12,160 nucleotides of DNA from Planctomycetota bacterium (GTDB taxonomy: Bacteria; Planctomycetota; UBA1135; JALUZX01). Of the stretch, positions 5,882-12,160 are shown piece by piece; positions within the stretch are counted from its first letter, which is position 1, and each line of letters begins with the position of its first letter. The position numbers were made by a program, and so were the translations under genes. The notes under the pieces are model-generated. The model saw nothing but the letters and a program-made list of their open reading frames with translations, was not told the origin of the DNA and ran no database searches. Location of the stretch: contig JALUZX010000161.1 in NCBI GenBank assembly GCA_027011425.1, positions 1 to 12,160 on the forward strand. Direction: 5' to 3'.

Positions 5882-7531
5882 TCAGGCCCGGAAGGAGCCG
5901 ATGCTTTCTTCCAGGTCCTTGGCCACGCTGGAGAGCTTGTCCATAAGCCCCCTCAAGTCGGTCCCCATGGAGGAGATCTCCCGGGCGATGCTGTGGACGT
6001 CGTTCACGCCCTTGGCGATTTCCTTGGAGGCGATGGAACTCTGAGCCACGTTTTCGGCCACCTCCTTGACCCCCACGGAAGCCCCCGAGACGTGGTCGGC
6101 GATCTTCTTGGTGGAGTCGGCCTGGAGGTCCATGGCGTCGGCCAGGGATTCGATGAACTGATTCACCTGCTGGGTGACGTCCTTGACCTGGGTCACCTCC
6201 TCCACGGTGGTCTCCGTGTTGGTCTGGATGTCCGCCACGGTTCCCTTGATCTCCTCCGTGGCCCGTCCAGCCTGGTTGGCAAGTTCCTTGATCTCGTGGG
6301 CCACCACGGCGAATCCCTTACCCGCCTCGCCGGCACGGGCCGATTCGATGGTGGCGTTGAGGGCCAGCATGTTGGTCTGCTCCGAGATCTCCGTGATGGC
6401 CTCGGTGATCTCCTCGATCACCTTGGCGGCCTTTCCAAGGGCGTGAACCTTTTCGTTCACCGAGGAGGCCCTTTCCAGGGCGTTGCCCGCCACGAACCTG
6501 GCCTTCTCGGCCTCGGCGGTGATCTCCTGGACCGTGGAAGCGATCTGCTGGGCGGAGCTGGAGATCCTGTTTACGTTCTCCGATGTCTGGTCCATGGCCT
6601 CGGCCACGTTGGCCATGTTGACGCTCATCTCCTCGGTGGCCGCCGCCATGGAGCTGGAAAGGGCGTTTACCTTTTCCGTTCCTTCCACGGTCGCCCCGGC
6701 CACGTCCAGGAGGGTGCCGGTGGAGTCCTTGAGTTCCTCGGCGCTTCTCTTGATCCTGCCGAAGGATTCCTGGAGCCTTTCGGCCATGGTGTCCAGGCTC
6801 TTCCCGATGATTCCGAATTCGTCCTCCCCTTCCAGGCCGGAGCGGGCCTTCAAATCCCCCGACCCGAGCTGTTCCGCCAGTTTGCCCACCATGTTGAGGC
6901 GGACCACGATGGAGTGGATGTTCCGCGCCGCCATAAGCGAGGCCAGGATGCCGAGAATGATGCCTCCCACCTGGAACCAGAAGAGGAATTTTCCCTTGGC
7001 CTCGGATTGTTTTTGAAGGATTCCCACGGCTTTGTTCATGGACTTCAGGAGGGGGACGTTGTTCTCCACGAGGTAGGCCAAGGCCTCCTCTGCGCCCTCG
7101 GGGGCCTCGATGACCTTCTCGGCGTGGGTCTTGAATTTCTTCCAGAGGAGGGTCACCTCTTCGAGGGCCACCTTGGCGGCCCCCCGGGCGGGGGGACAAT
7201 AACGGAACTTGGTATTCTTCATCACCAGCCCCGTGGGGGCCATGCCCGAATCCTTGAGCGCCGCCAAGGTGGAGTCGAAGATCTCCATGGTGTTCTTCGC
7301 GTTGGCCTTCAAGGTTTCGATGGTCCCCGTCTTTCCTGACTTGTGGGCCAGGTCGATCAGAAGGATCTCCTTGGTGAGTTTCTGGGTGAGCATCCTCTGG
7401 CGTCCCGCCAGGTTGATGATGAGGCCGTCGTCTGCCTGCTTGCCGGCCACCCATACCGTCCCGAGAAACATGGCCAGGATGATGCTTCCCAGCGTAAAGG
7501 TGATCAAAAGAAGTTTAGTGCGGATCTTCAT
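5882..7531 (-). CDS. Methyl-accepting chemotaxis protein with PilJ-type periplasmic sensor
   Basis: A 549-residue inner-membrane chemoreceptor that controls the CheA kinase through CheW. TM1 is about 6-28 and TM2 about 183-203. Between them lies a periplasmic sensor with INLAGRQRMLTQKLTKE (39-55), the signature of the type IV pili transducer N-terminal domain (PilJ, related to the P-box of NarX/NarQ). Its only cysteine is Cys112 in RYCPPARG. HAMP covers about 203-258 (DEFGIIGKSLDTMAERL at 237-253). The cytoplasmic signalling hairpin has its tip around EISEQTNMLALNATIESARA (381-400), followed by GEAGKGFAVVAHEIKELANQ (401-420), the almost invariant kinase-contact region. The C-terminus (SIGSFRA) lacks an NWETF-type CheR-tethering pentapeptide. 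AGGAG (7541-7545) overlaps the cheR stop and gives a good ribosome binding site, 9 nt from the ATG. It is the last gene of the operon. The ligand is unknown. Confidence 0.95.
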   Translation of the reverse strand: MKIRTKLLLITFTLGSIILAMFLGTVWVAGKQADDGLIINLAGRQRMLTQKLTKEILLIDLAHKSGKTGTIETLKANAKNTMEIFDSTLAALKDSGMAPTGLVMKNTKFRYCPPARGAAKVALEEVTLLWKKFKTHAEKVIEAPEGAEEALAYLVENNVPLLKSMNKAVGILQKQSEAKGKFLFWFQVGGIILGILASLMAARNIHSIVVRLNMVGKLAEQLGSGDLKARSGLEGEDEFGIIGKSLDTMAERLQESFGRIKRSAEELKDSTGTLLDVAGATVEGTEKVNALSSSMAAATEEMSVNMANVAEAMDQTSENVNRISSSAQQIASTVQEITAEAEKARFVAGNALERASSVNEKVHALGKAAKVIEEITEAITEISEQTNMLALNATIESARAGEAGKGFAVVAHEIKELANQAGRATEEIKGTVADIQTNTETTVEEVTQVKDVTQQVNQFIESLADAMDLQADSTKKIADHVSGASVGVKEVAENVAQSSIASKEIAKGVNDVHSIAREISSMGTDLRGLMDKLSSVAKDLEESIGSFRA

Positions 7532-7543
7532 TACTGTCTTCTC

Positions 7544-8455
7544 CTAGTGAATCCTTCCGGAAATCGGGCTCCGCCTGGCGAAGGCGGCGATTTCCCTTCC
7601 TTCCTGGTCTTCCGTCTCCTTCAGCGTATAAAAAACCGAGTTCAGGTGTTTTCTTACGACGAACAATTCACAAATTGAGGAAAGTTGTTCCTGGGCTCCC
7701 AGGATGAGGGCCCCGTCCGGGGCCATGGCGGACCGCAGGCCGCAGACCAGCTTTTTTCTCTCCTCGGGGTCGAAGTAGATGACCACGTTCCTGCAGAAGA
7801 TGATGTCGAATTTGCCGAGTCCGCGGAAAGCCTTCCTGAGATCGACCTGCCGGAAGTCCACCATGGAGCGGATCTCGGCATTGACCTTCCATTTCCCGTC
7901 CACCTTGGTGAACCAGCGCTTCAGGAGATCCGGCGGGAGGCCCCGGCGCACCTCGAAGTCCTCGTAGACCCCCTCCTCGGCCTTGAGAAGGGCGGACTTG
8001 GAGATGTCCGTTCCGAGGATGGAGACCCGGGCCGTATCCCCTCCCCCGAGGACCTCCATGGCCGCCATGGCGATGCTGTAGGGCTCCTGGCCCGTGCTGG
8101 AGGCGGCGCTCCAGATCCGGATTTCCGGGATGCCGCCGGGCGGGCCCGCGGCCAGCCGGGCGTCCAGAAGGTCGGGGAGGAGCTTGAACTTGAGAAGGTC
8201 GAAGGGGCCTTTGTCGCGGAAGAACGAGGTCTCCTGGGTGGTGATGGCGTCGATCACCTTTTCTTCCAGTTCAAAAGCGGCTCCCCTCAGGAGTTTTTCC
8301 AGGAACTCGGTGAAGTCCGAAGCCCCGGATTCTTCGAGGAGCGGGGCGAGCCTGGATTCCACCAGGTATTCCTTGCCCGGCTCCAGGCGCACCCCCGTGG
8401 CCTTCAGGATGAAGTCGGCCAGCTTCTCGAATTCGTCCTTGGAGATCTTCGCCAT
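7544..8455 (-). CDS. cheR: Chemoreceptor glutamate methyltransferase CheR
   Basis: A 303-residue cytoplasmic enzyme that transfers methyl groups from S-adenosylmethionine to receptor glutamates, resetting sensitivity. The N-terminal helical CheR domain is about 1-65, followed by ITTQETSFFRDKGPF (71-85), a family signature. The SAM-binding motif is IWSAASSTGQEPYSIAM (114-130), and FDIIFCRNVVIYFDPEER (216-233) is the second hallmark. The length is typical and there is no TPR extension. The TAG stop of cheB is followed by two bases and then this ATG, so translation is probably coupled. The receptor next door has no pentapeptide tether, so CheR must recognise its substrate without that docking site, as is common outside enterobacteria. 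Confidence 0.96.
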   Translation of the reverse strand: MAKISKDEFEKLADFILKATGVRLEPGKEYLVESRLAPLLEESGASDFTEFLEKLLRGAAFELEEKVIDAITTQETSFFRDKGPFDLLKFKLLPDLLDARLAAGPPGGIPEIRIWSAASSTGQEPYSIAMAAMEVLGGGDTARVSILGTDISKSALLKAEEGVYEDFEVRRGLPPDLLKRWFTKVDGKWKVNAEIRSMVDFRQVDLRKAFRGLGKFDIIFCRNVVIYFDPEERKKLVCGLRSAMAPDGALILGAQEQLSSICELFVVRKHLNSVFYTLKETEDQEGREIAAFARRSPISGRIH

Positions 8456-8457
8456 GC

Positions 8458-9561
8458 CTACTTTCCCGTTACCGCCTCGACACCCGAGACCTTCGCGATT
8501 GCCGTGGATATCTTTTCCAGGGGAAGAACCTTGTCCGCGGCGCCCTCTTCCACCACCGCCTTGGGCATTCCGTAGACAAGGCAGGTCTCCTCGTCCTGGG
8601 CGATGACGCAGGCCCCCTTGGCCTTCAACGCCGCCGCCCCCTTGGCCCCGTCCCTGCCCATTCCGGTCAGGACCACCGCCAGAACCCGTCCCCGGTAGAC
8701 TTCGGCCAGAGATCGGAAGAGATAGTCCACCGAGGGCTTGCAGGCGTTTTCCGGGGGGTCGTCGGTGATCCTGATCACCTTCCTCCGGGTTTCCAGGATG
8801 CCGATCTTCATTTGCGTGCCCCCGGGAGCGATGTAGACCTCCCCGGCCCTGGGCTCCATTCCGTCTTCCGCTTCCATCACTCGAAGGGGGGACCTCTTGT
8901 CCAGGTCCTCCGCCAGGGAGCGTGTGAAGCCGCCGGGCATGTGCTGGACCACGAAAACGGGGAAGGGAAAACTCTCCGGAAGAGCGGGGATCACTTTACC
9001 CAGGGCGGGTGGTCCTCCCGTGGAGGAGCCCACTCCCAGGACCTGGGGAGTGAAGTCCGGGCCGCAGGAGGGTTTCTTCCCGGGAGAAGGGGACAGGGAA
9101 CCGCTTTCCTTCCCCCCCGGACGGTTCCTTGCCCTTTTGGATTCCAGGTAGTTCTGGAAGGCGCGGATCTTGGGCGCCAGGGCTTTCCGCACGGCCGTCA
9201 CGCCCTGGTCGAAACTCTCCGCTTCGGGCTTGGGCACGAAATCGAAGGCCCCGAGTTCCATGGCCCGGAGGGTTTCCTCGCTGCCTTTTCTCGTCTTGCT
9301 GCTGAGAAGGATGGCCCCCACGCCGGGAAAATTCTCCTTCAGGGCCCTCAGAACCTCCAGGCCTCCCATGACGGGCATCTCCAGGTCCAGGACCAGGAGG
9401 TCGGGAGAGAGGGCCTCCGTCTGGGCGATCGCTTCCTTGCCGTCGGATGCCGACCCGGCCACCTCCACGCCCGGGATCTCCTTGAGGCTTTTGGCCACGG
9501 CCCTCTTGAAGATGAAGGAATCGTCCACCACCAGGACCTTGAGGGGGCGCTCTCCTCCCAT
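8458..9561 (-). CDS. cheB: Chemotaxis response regulator methylesterase/deamidase CheB
   Basis: A 367-residue cytoplasmic enzyme that removes receptor methyl groups and may deamidate glutamines; its activity is controlled by CheA phosphorylation. The receiver domain is about 7-125: VLVVDDS (9-15), phosphoacceptor Asp59 in LVLDLEMPVMGG, Ser87 and Lys111 (FVPKP). A polar linker (about 140-170, rich in Ser, Pro, Lys and Gly) leads to the catalytic domain. Its triad is complete: Ser180 in GVGSSTGGPP, His207 in VVQHMPGGFT, and Asp304 in LTGMGRDGAKG. The open frame continues upstream, but that part is out of frame over cheW. The chosen ATG at 9561 follows the cheW stop by two bases and has AAGGAG 8 nt before it, so the start is well supported. 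Confidence 0.96.
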   Translation of the reverse strand: MGGERPLKVLVVDDSFIFKRAVAKSLKEIPGVEVAGSASDGKEAIAQTEALSPDLLVLDLEMPVMGGLEVLRALKENFPGVGAILLSSKTRKGSEETLRAMELGAFDFVPKPEAESFDQGVTAVRKALAPKIRAFQNYLESKRARNRPGGKESGSLSPSPGKKPSCGPDFTPQVLGVGSSTGGPPALGKVIPALPESFPFPVFVVQHMPGGFTRSLAEDLDKRSPLRVMEAEDGMEPRAGEVYIAPGGTQMKIGILETRRKVIRITDDPPENACKPSVDYLFRSLAEVYRGRVLAVVLTGMGRDGAKGAAALKAKGACVIAQDEETCLVYGMPKAVVEEGAADKVLPLEKISTAIAKVSGVEAVTGK

Positions 9562-9563
9562 GA

Positions 9564-10037
9564 TCAGGACTCCTTCTCCAGGACCTTGTCCACGTCCAGG
9601 ACAGCCAGGAGCCTGCCCTCGGTCCTGAGCACCCTTGAGATATACGAGCCCTGGATGGGGCCCAGGTTCGCCGGGGGCGGAGAGACCTTTTCCGGGTCCA
9701 AGTCTATGACCCCGCAAACCGTCTCCACCCTGAGTCCGATGGTCTCGGTCTCGGCGCTCACGATGATGTTCCGGGCCTCCCCGCCCGGCGGGGATGGAGG
9801 GATGCCCATCTTCCGGGCCAGGTCGATCAAGGTGACCATCTTTCCCCTGAGGCTGAAGATGCCCATGACGTAGGAAGGGGCGTGGGGGACGGGAGTCCAG
9901 TCGGCGGGCTTGTTGATCTCTTGCACTCTCTGGATGTCGATCCCGCAAAATGCGCCACCCACGAGGAAGGTGACCAGCTGGGTCTTCTTTCCTTTCACCG
10001 CCGTCGTTCCGGCGTGACGATCAGAAGTCGATTCCAT
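9564..10037 (-). CDS. cheW: Chemotaxis coupling protein CheW
   Basis: A 157-residue cytoplasmic adaptor that links receptor tips to CheA in signalling arrays. It is a single CheW domain (about 18-153): QLVTFLVGGAFCGIDIQRVQE (less its last residue, 20-39), VPHAPSYVMGIFSLRGKMVT (50-69) with the conserved Arg in LRG, LIDLARKMG (70-78), and the closing RLLAVLDVDKVLEKES (142-157). I chose the ATG at 10037: it lies 13 nt after the cheA stop, and AAGGGTGGG just upstream can act as a ribosome binding site. A longer reading from 10079 would overlap cheA and adds 14 Arg-rich residues that do not look like CheW. Confidence 0.95.
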   Translation of the reverse strand: MESTSDRHAGTTAVKGKKTQLVTFLVGGAFCGIDIQRVQEINKPADWTPVPHAPSYVMGIFSLRGKMVTLIDLARKMGIPPSPPGGEARNIIVSAETETIGLRVETVCGVIDLDPEKVSPPPANLGPIQGSYISRVLRTEGRLLAVLDVDKVLEKES

Positions 10038-10050
10038 GGTTCCCACCCTT

Positions 10051-12160
10051 TCACACCTCCGCCGGGACCCGGCCGGCAAAGCGTTTCACCGCCTCGAGGA
10101 GCTTGGCCCTGTCCATCTTGAGCTGGTAATCGTCGAGCCCGATTTCCCTCCCCTTGGCAAGGCAATCCTCGTCGGCCATGGTGGTGAGGGCGATGATGGG
10201 AAGCCCGGAGAACCTCGGGTCTTCCCTGACCTTTCGTGCCAGTTCGAATCCATCCATTTCCGGCATCTCGATGTCCGTGAGGAGCAGGGAGAAGGGATGG
10301 TTCGCCCCGGCCTTGTCCAGGATCTTCCACGCGTCCAAGCCGTCCCTGGCCTCTTCCACCAGGAACCCCTCCCTTACGAGGAATTCCTTGACGCTGGCCC
10401 GGAAGAAGTCGGAATCCTCGGCGTAGAGGATCCTCGGCGGGGATTCCGCGGCGGCCTTGGGGACTTCCTCCTTCTTTTCCCACTGGAGATCCAGGAGGGA
10501 GACCATCTCCATGACGTCCAGGACCAGGGCGGTCCTTCCCTCGAGGAAGGCCGTTCCGGCGATTCCGGGCAGGGAGGAGAGTTCGGGGTCTCTCTGGACG
10601 GGGAGGGAAACCGTGTCGATGGGTGGGTTGGCGAGAAGGCCCAACTGCTTGCCTTCCACGTAGAAGACGATGACCAGGATCTTTCCGGCCGGTTCGAAGG
10701 GGGAAGACCTGGTGAATTCCGCAAGGGTGTGTACGTGAAGGACCTTACCCCTGTGCTGGATGATCTTCTTCCCGGACGCTTCCTCCACGCGCTCCGGGTC
10801 CACCTTGTCGATCCTCCCCACGCGGTCGATCGGGACCGCGAAGATTTCCTTCTCCGTGTTCCGGAAGACCAGAAGGTCCACTTCGTGCTCTTCTTTCAGC
10901 GAGGGAGTTTCGTCCTTGGGCCGGTTGATCTCCTCCTGGACCGAAGAAAGACCGGTGACCCGGGCCAGGGAGGCCGGGTCCACGATGAGGGAGACCCTGC
11001 CGTTTCCCAGGATGGTGGCGCCGGCGTAGGCGAAGCATCCCTGGAGATGCTTTCCCAGGGGCTTGACCACGATCTCCTCCGTGTCGTGGAGTTCGTCCAC
11101 CAGCAGTCCGAACTTGTAGTCCCCCGAGGAGAGAACGGCCACGTTGGCGGGTCCCTCCGTGGAAAAGACCTCGGCGGGGACCTTCTTGTAATCCGAAGGG
11201 CCTTCCTTCGAGAGCACCCAGGCGAGGGAGAGAAGGGGCAGGACTTCGTCCCTCAAGTGCAGGACGGTCGCCTCCCCGACTTTCTTCACCATCCCGGGGA
11301 CCTTTTTCGGCGGGATCCGGAGGAGTTCCCGGACCGCCACCAGGGGGAGGGCGTATTTCCCTCCCCCGCAGGAGACCATGAGACTGGGGATGATCACCAG
11401 GGTCAACGGCAGGCGGATCGTCAGGACCGTTCCTTTTCCGGGTTCGGACTCCAGGTCGACCTGGCCCCGCAGTTTGTCCAGGTTGCTCTTGACCACGTCC
11501 ATCCCCACTCCCCTGCCCGAGACGTCGGTCACCTTCTCCGCCGTGGAGAGACCCGGGTGGAAGATCAGGGCCAGTTTTTCCTTCCTGGACATCCCTCCGG
11601 CCTGGGCTTGGCTCACGAGGCCTTTTTCCATGGCCTTGGCCAGGACCTTGTTTTCGTCGATTCCCCTGCCGTCGTCTTCGATCCGGATGATCACCTGGCT
11701 GGACTGGTGGAAAGCGGAGAGAGTGATAATTCCCTTTTCCGGTTTTCCCTTGGCCAGGCGCTCTTCAGGAGGTTCGATTCCGTGGTCCACGGAGTTGCGG
11801 ATGATGTGGGTCAGGGGATCGCTGAGGCCCTCGATGAGGGACTTGTCCAGGTCCACGTCCTTCCCGGAGATTTGGAGTTCCACCTTCTTTCCCAGGGAGG
11901 CGGCCAGGTCCCGCACCACCCGGGGAAACTTGTTGAAAAGATTGCCCAGGGGCTGCATGCGGGTCCGCATGATGGTTTCCTGGAGTTCGGTGGTGACCAG
12001 GTCCATCTTCTGGGCAACCCCCTCCAGCGAATCGTCCCTCTCCTTTCCCACGGCCTGGAGGAGTTGGTTTCTGGCCAGGACCAGTTCGCCCGCCAGGTTC
12101 ATCAGCTTGTCCAGAAGGGTCACATGGACGCGGAGGGTGGAGGGCCCTGAGTGCCGGGGG
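10051..12160 (-). CDS. cheA: Hybrid chemotaxis histidine kinase CheA with two CheW-like domains and a receiver (N-terminus outside window)
   Basis: The kinase of the array, passing phosphate from ATP via its HPt histidine to CheB and receiver domains. The frame is open through the right edge, where 12 further codons (…STLRVH) precede the GTG at 12121-12123. That GTG is not a credible start, because STLRVHVTLLDKLMNLAGEL is the normal internal start of the dimerisation helices. The HPt and P2 parts therefore lie outside. Counting that GTG as residue 1: dimerisation about 1-60, then the HATPase domain with N-box HIIRNSVDHGIE (106-117), G1 EDDGRGID (149-156), IFHPGLST (187-194) and G2 GRGVGMDVV (203-211). 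The first CheW-like domain is about 240-390, and a second about 412-545. A receiver (563-684) follows, with EDS (569-571) and Asp617 in LLTDIEMPEMDG. It is the first visible gene of the operon. Confidence 0.95.
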   Translation of the reverse strand, partial: PRHSGPSTLRVHVTLLDKLMNLAGELVLARNQLLQAVGKERDDSLEGVAQKMDLVTTELQETIMRTRMQPLGNLFNKFPRVVRDLAASLGKKVELQISGKDVDLDKSLIEGLSDPLTHIIRNSVDHGIEPPEERLAKGKPEKGIITLSAFHQSSQVIIRIEDDGRGIDENKVLAKAMEKGLVSQAQAGGMSRKEKLALIFHPGLSTAEKVTDVSGRGVGMDVVKSNLDKLRGQVDLESEPGKGTVLTIRLPLTLVIIPSLMVSCGGGKYALPLVAVRELLRIPPKKVPGMVKKVGEATVLHLRDEVLPLLSLAWVLSKEGPSDYKKVPAEVFSTEGPANVAVLSSGDYKFGLLVDELHDTEEIVVKPLGKHLQGCFAYAGATILGNGRVSLIVDPASLARVTGLSSVQEEINRPKDETPSLKEEHEVDLLVFRNTEKEIFAVPIDRVGRIDKVDPERVEEASGKKIIQHRGKVLHVHTLAEFTRSSPFEPAGKILVIVFYVEGKQLGLLANPPIDTVSLPVQRDPELSSLPGIAGTAFLEGRTALVLDVMEMVSLLDLQWEKKEEVPKAAAESPPRILYAEDSDFFRASVKEFLVREGFLVEEARDGLDAWKILDKAGANHPFSLLLTDIEMPEMDGFELARKVREDPRFSGLPIIALTTMADEDCLAKGREIGLDDYQLKMDRAKLLEAVKRFAGRVPAEV

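Noticed and set aside
5816..7339. 507-codon plus-strand open frame opposite the mcp gene
   Set aside because: It is an antisense shadow whose apparent repeats of Gly, Asp, Leu and His come from the heptad repeats of the receptor coiled coil.
10036..12150. 704-codon plus-strand open frame opposite cheA
   Set aside because: It is a shadow of cheA: antisense, GC-biased, with no recognisable domain, and the sense strand encodes an intact kinase core.
1..12160. Very frequent CCAGG/TCCAGG words across the window as a possible repeat or uptake-type signal
   Set aside because: They fall within codons, mostly CTG-GAG/CTC-GAG and antisense equivalents, and look like a product of codon usage in Leu/Glu-rich proteins rather than spaced repeats.

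Overview
The window is GC-rich bacterial DNA (clearly above 60% G+C by eye) with tightly packed genes and almost no spare sequence. The proteins suggest a Gram-negative bacterium with an inner membrane and a periplasm: the sodium/proton antiporter has an exported N-terminal domain and the chemoreceptor has a PilJ-type periplasmic sensor. An Acidobacteriota-like or deltaproteobacteria-like source fits the gene style, but this is a weak inference because no rRNA or taxon-specific marker is present.

Layout. (1) Positions 1-1977, minus strand: an NhaC-family Na+/H+ antiporter whose C-terminal end runs off the left edge. (2) 1978-2145: a divergent intergenic region with a -10-like element and a near-palindrome. 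(3) 2146-3957, plus strand: a two-gene unit made of a small membrane-anchored coiled-coil protein of unknown function and asparaginyl-tRNA synthetase (asnS), joined stop-to-start with no spacer. (4) 3965-5737, minus strand, convergent with asnS: a CPA2-type cation antiporter fused to a C-terminal PTS EIIA-2 (PtsN-like) domain, with Asn-Asn where the transport Asp is expected. (5) 5738-5881: a short intergenic region with another -10-like element next to the antiporter start and a strong hairpin that probably ends the next operon. (6) 5882-12160, minus strand: a five-gene chemosensory operon transcribed right to left as cheA (N-terminus outside the window), cheW, cheB, cheR and an mcp with a PilJ-type sensor, with junctions of 2-13 nt.

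How the genes work together. The che operon holds a nearly complete sensory circuit: receptor, coupling protein, kinase, methyltransferase and methylesterase. No separate cheY, cheD, cheC or cheZ is visible. The only CheY-like receiver domains are the one fused to the end of CheA and the one in CheB. The PilJ-type sensor hints at control of type IV pilus motility or another non-flagellar output, but no pilus or flagellar gene lies in the window. The two antiporters suggest cation or pH homeostasis. Their starts share an unusual GTTAGAAT element 8-9 nt before the ATG, which could mean leaderless transcripts and shared control. asnS is a housekeeping gene.

I see no CRISPR array, tRNA or rRNA gene, transposon, phage gene or defence system. 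The least ordinary items are the NN-motif antiporter-EIIA fusion, the shared start-proximal promoter-like motif, and the CheA with two CheW-like domains plus a receiver.
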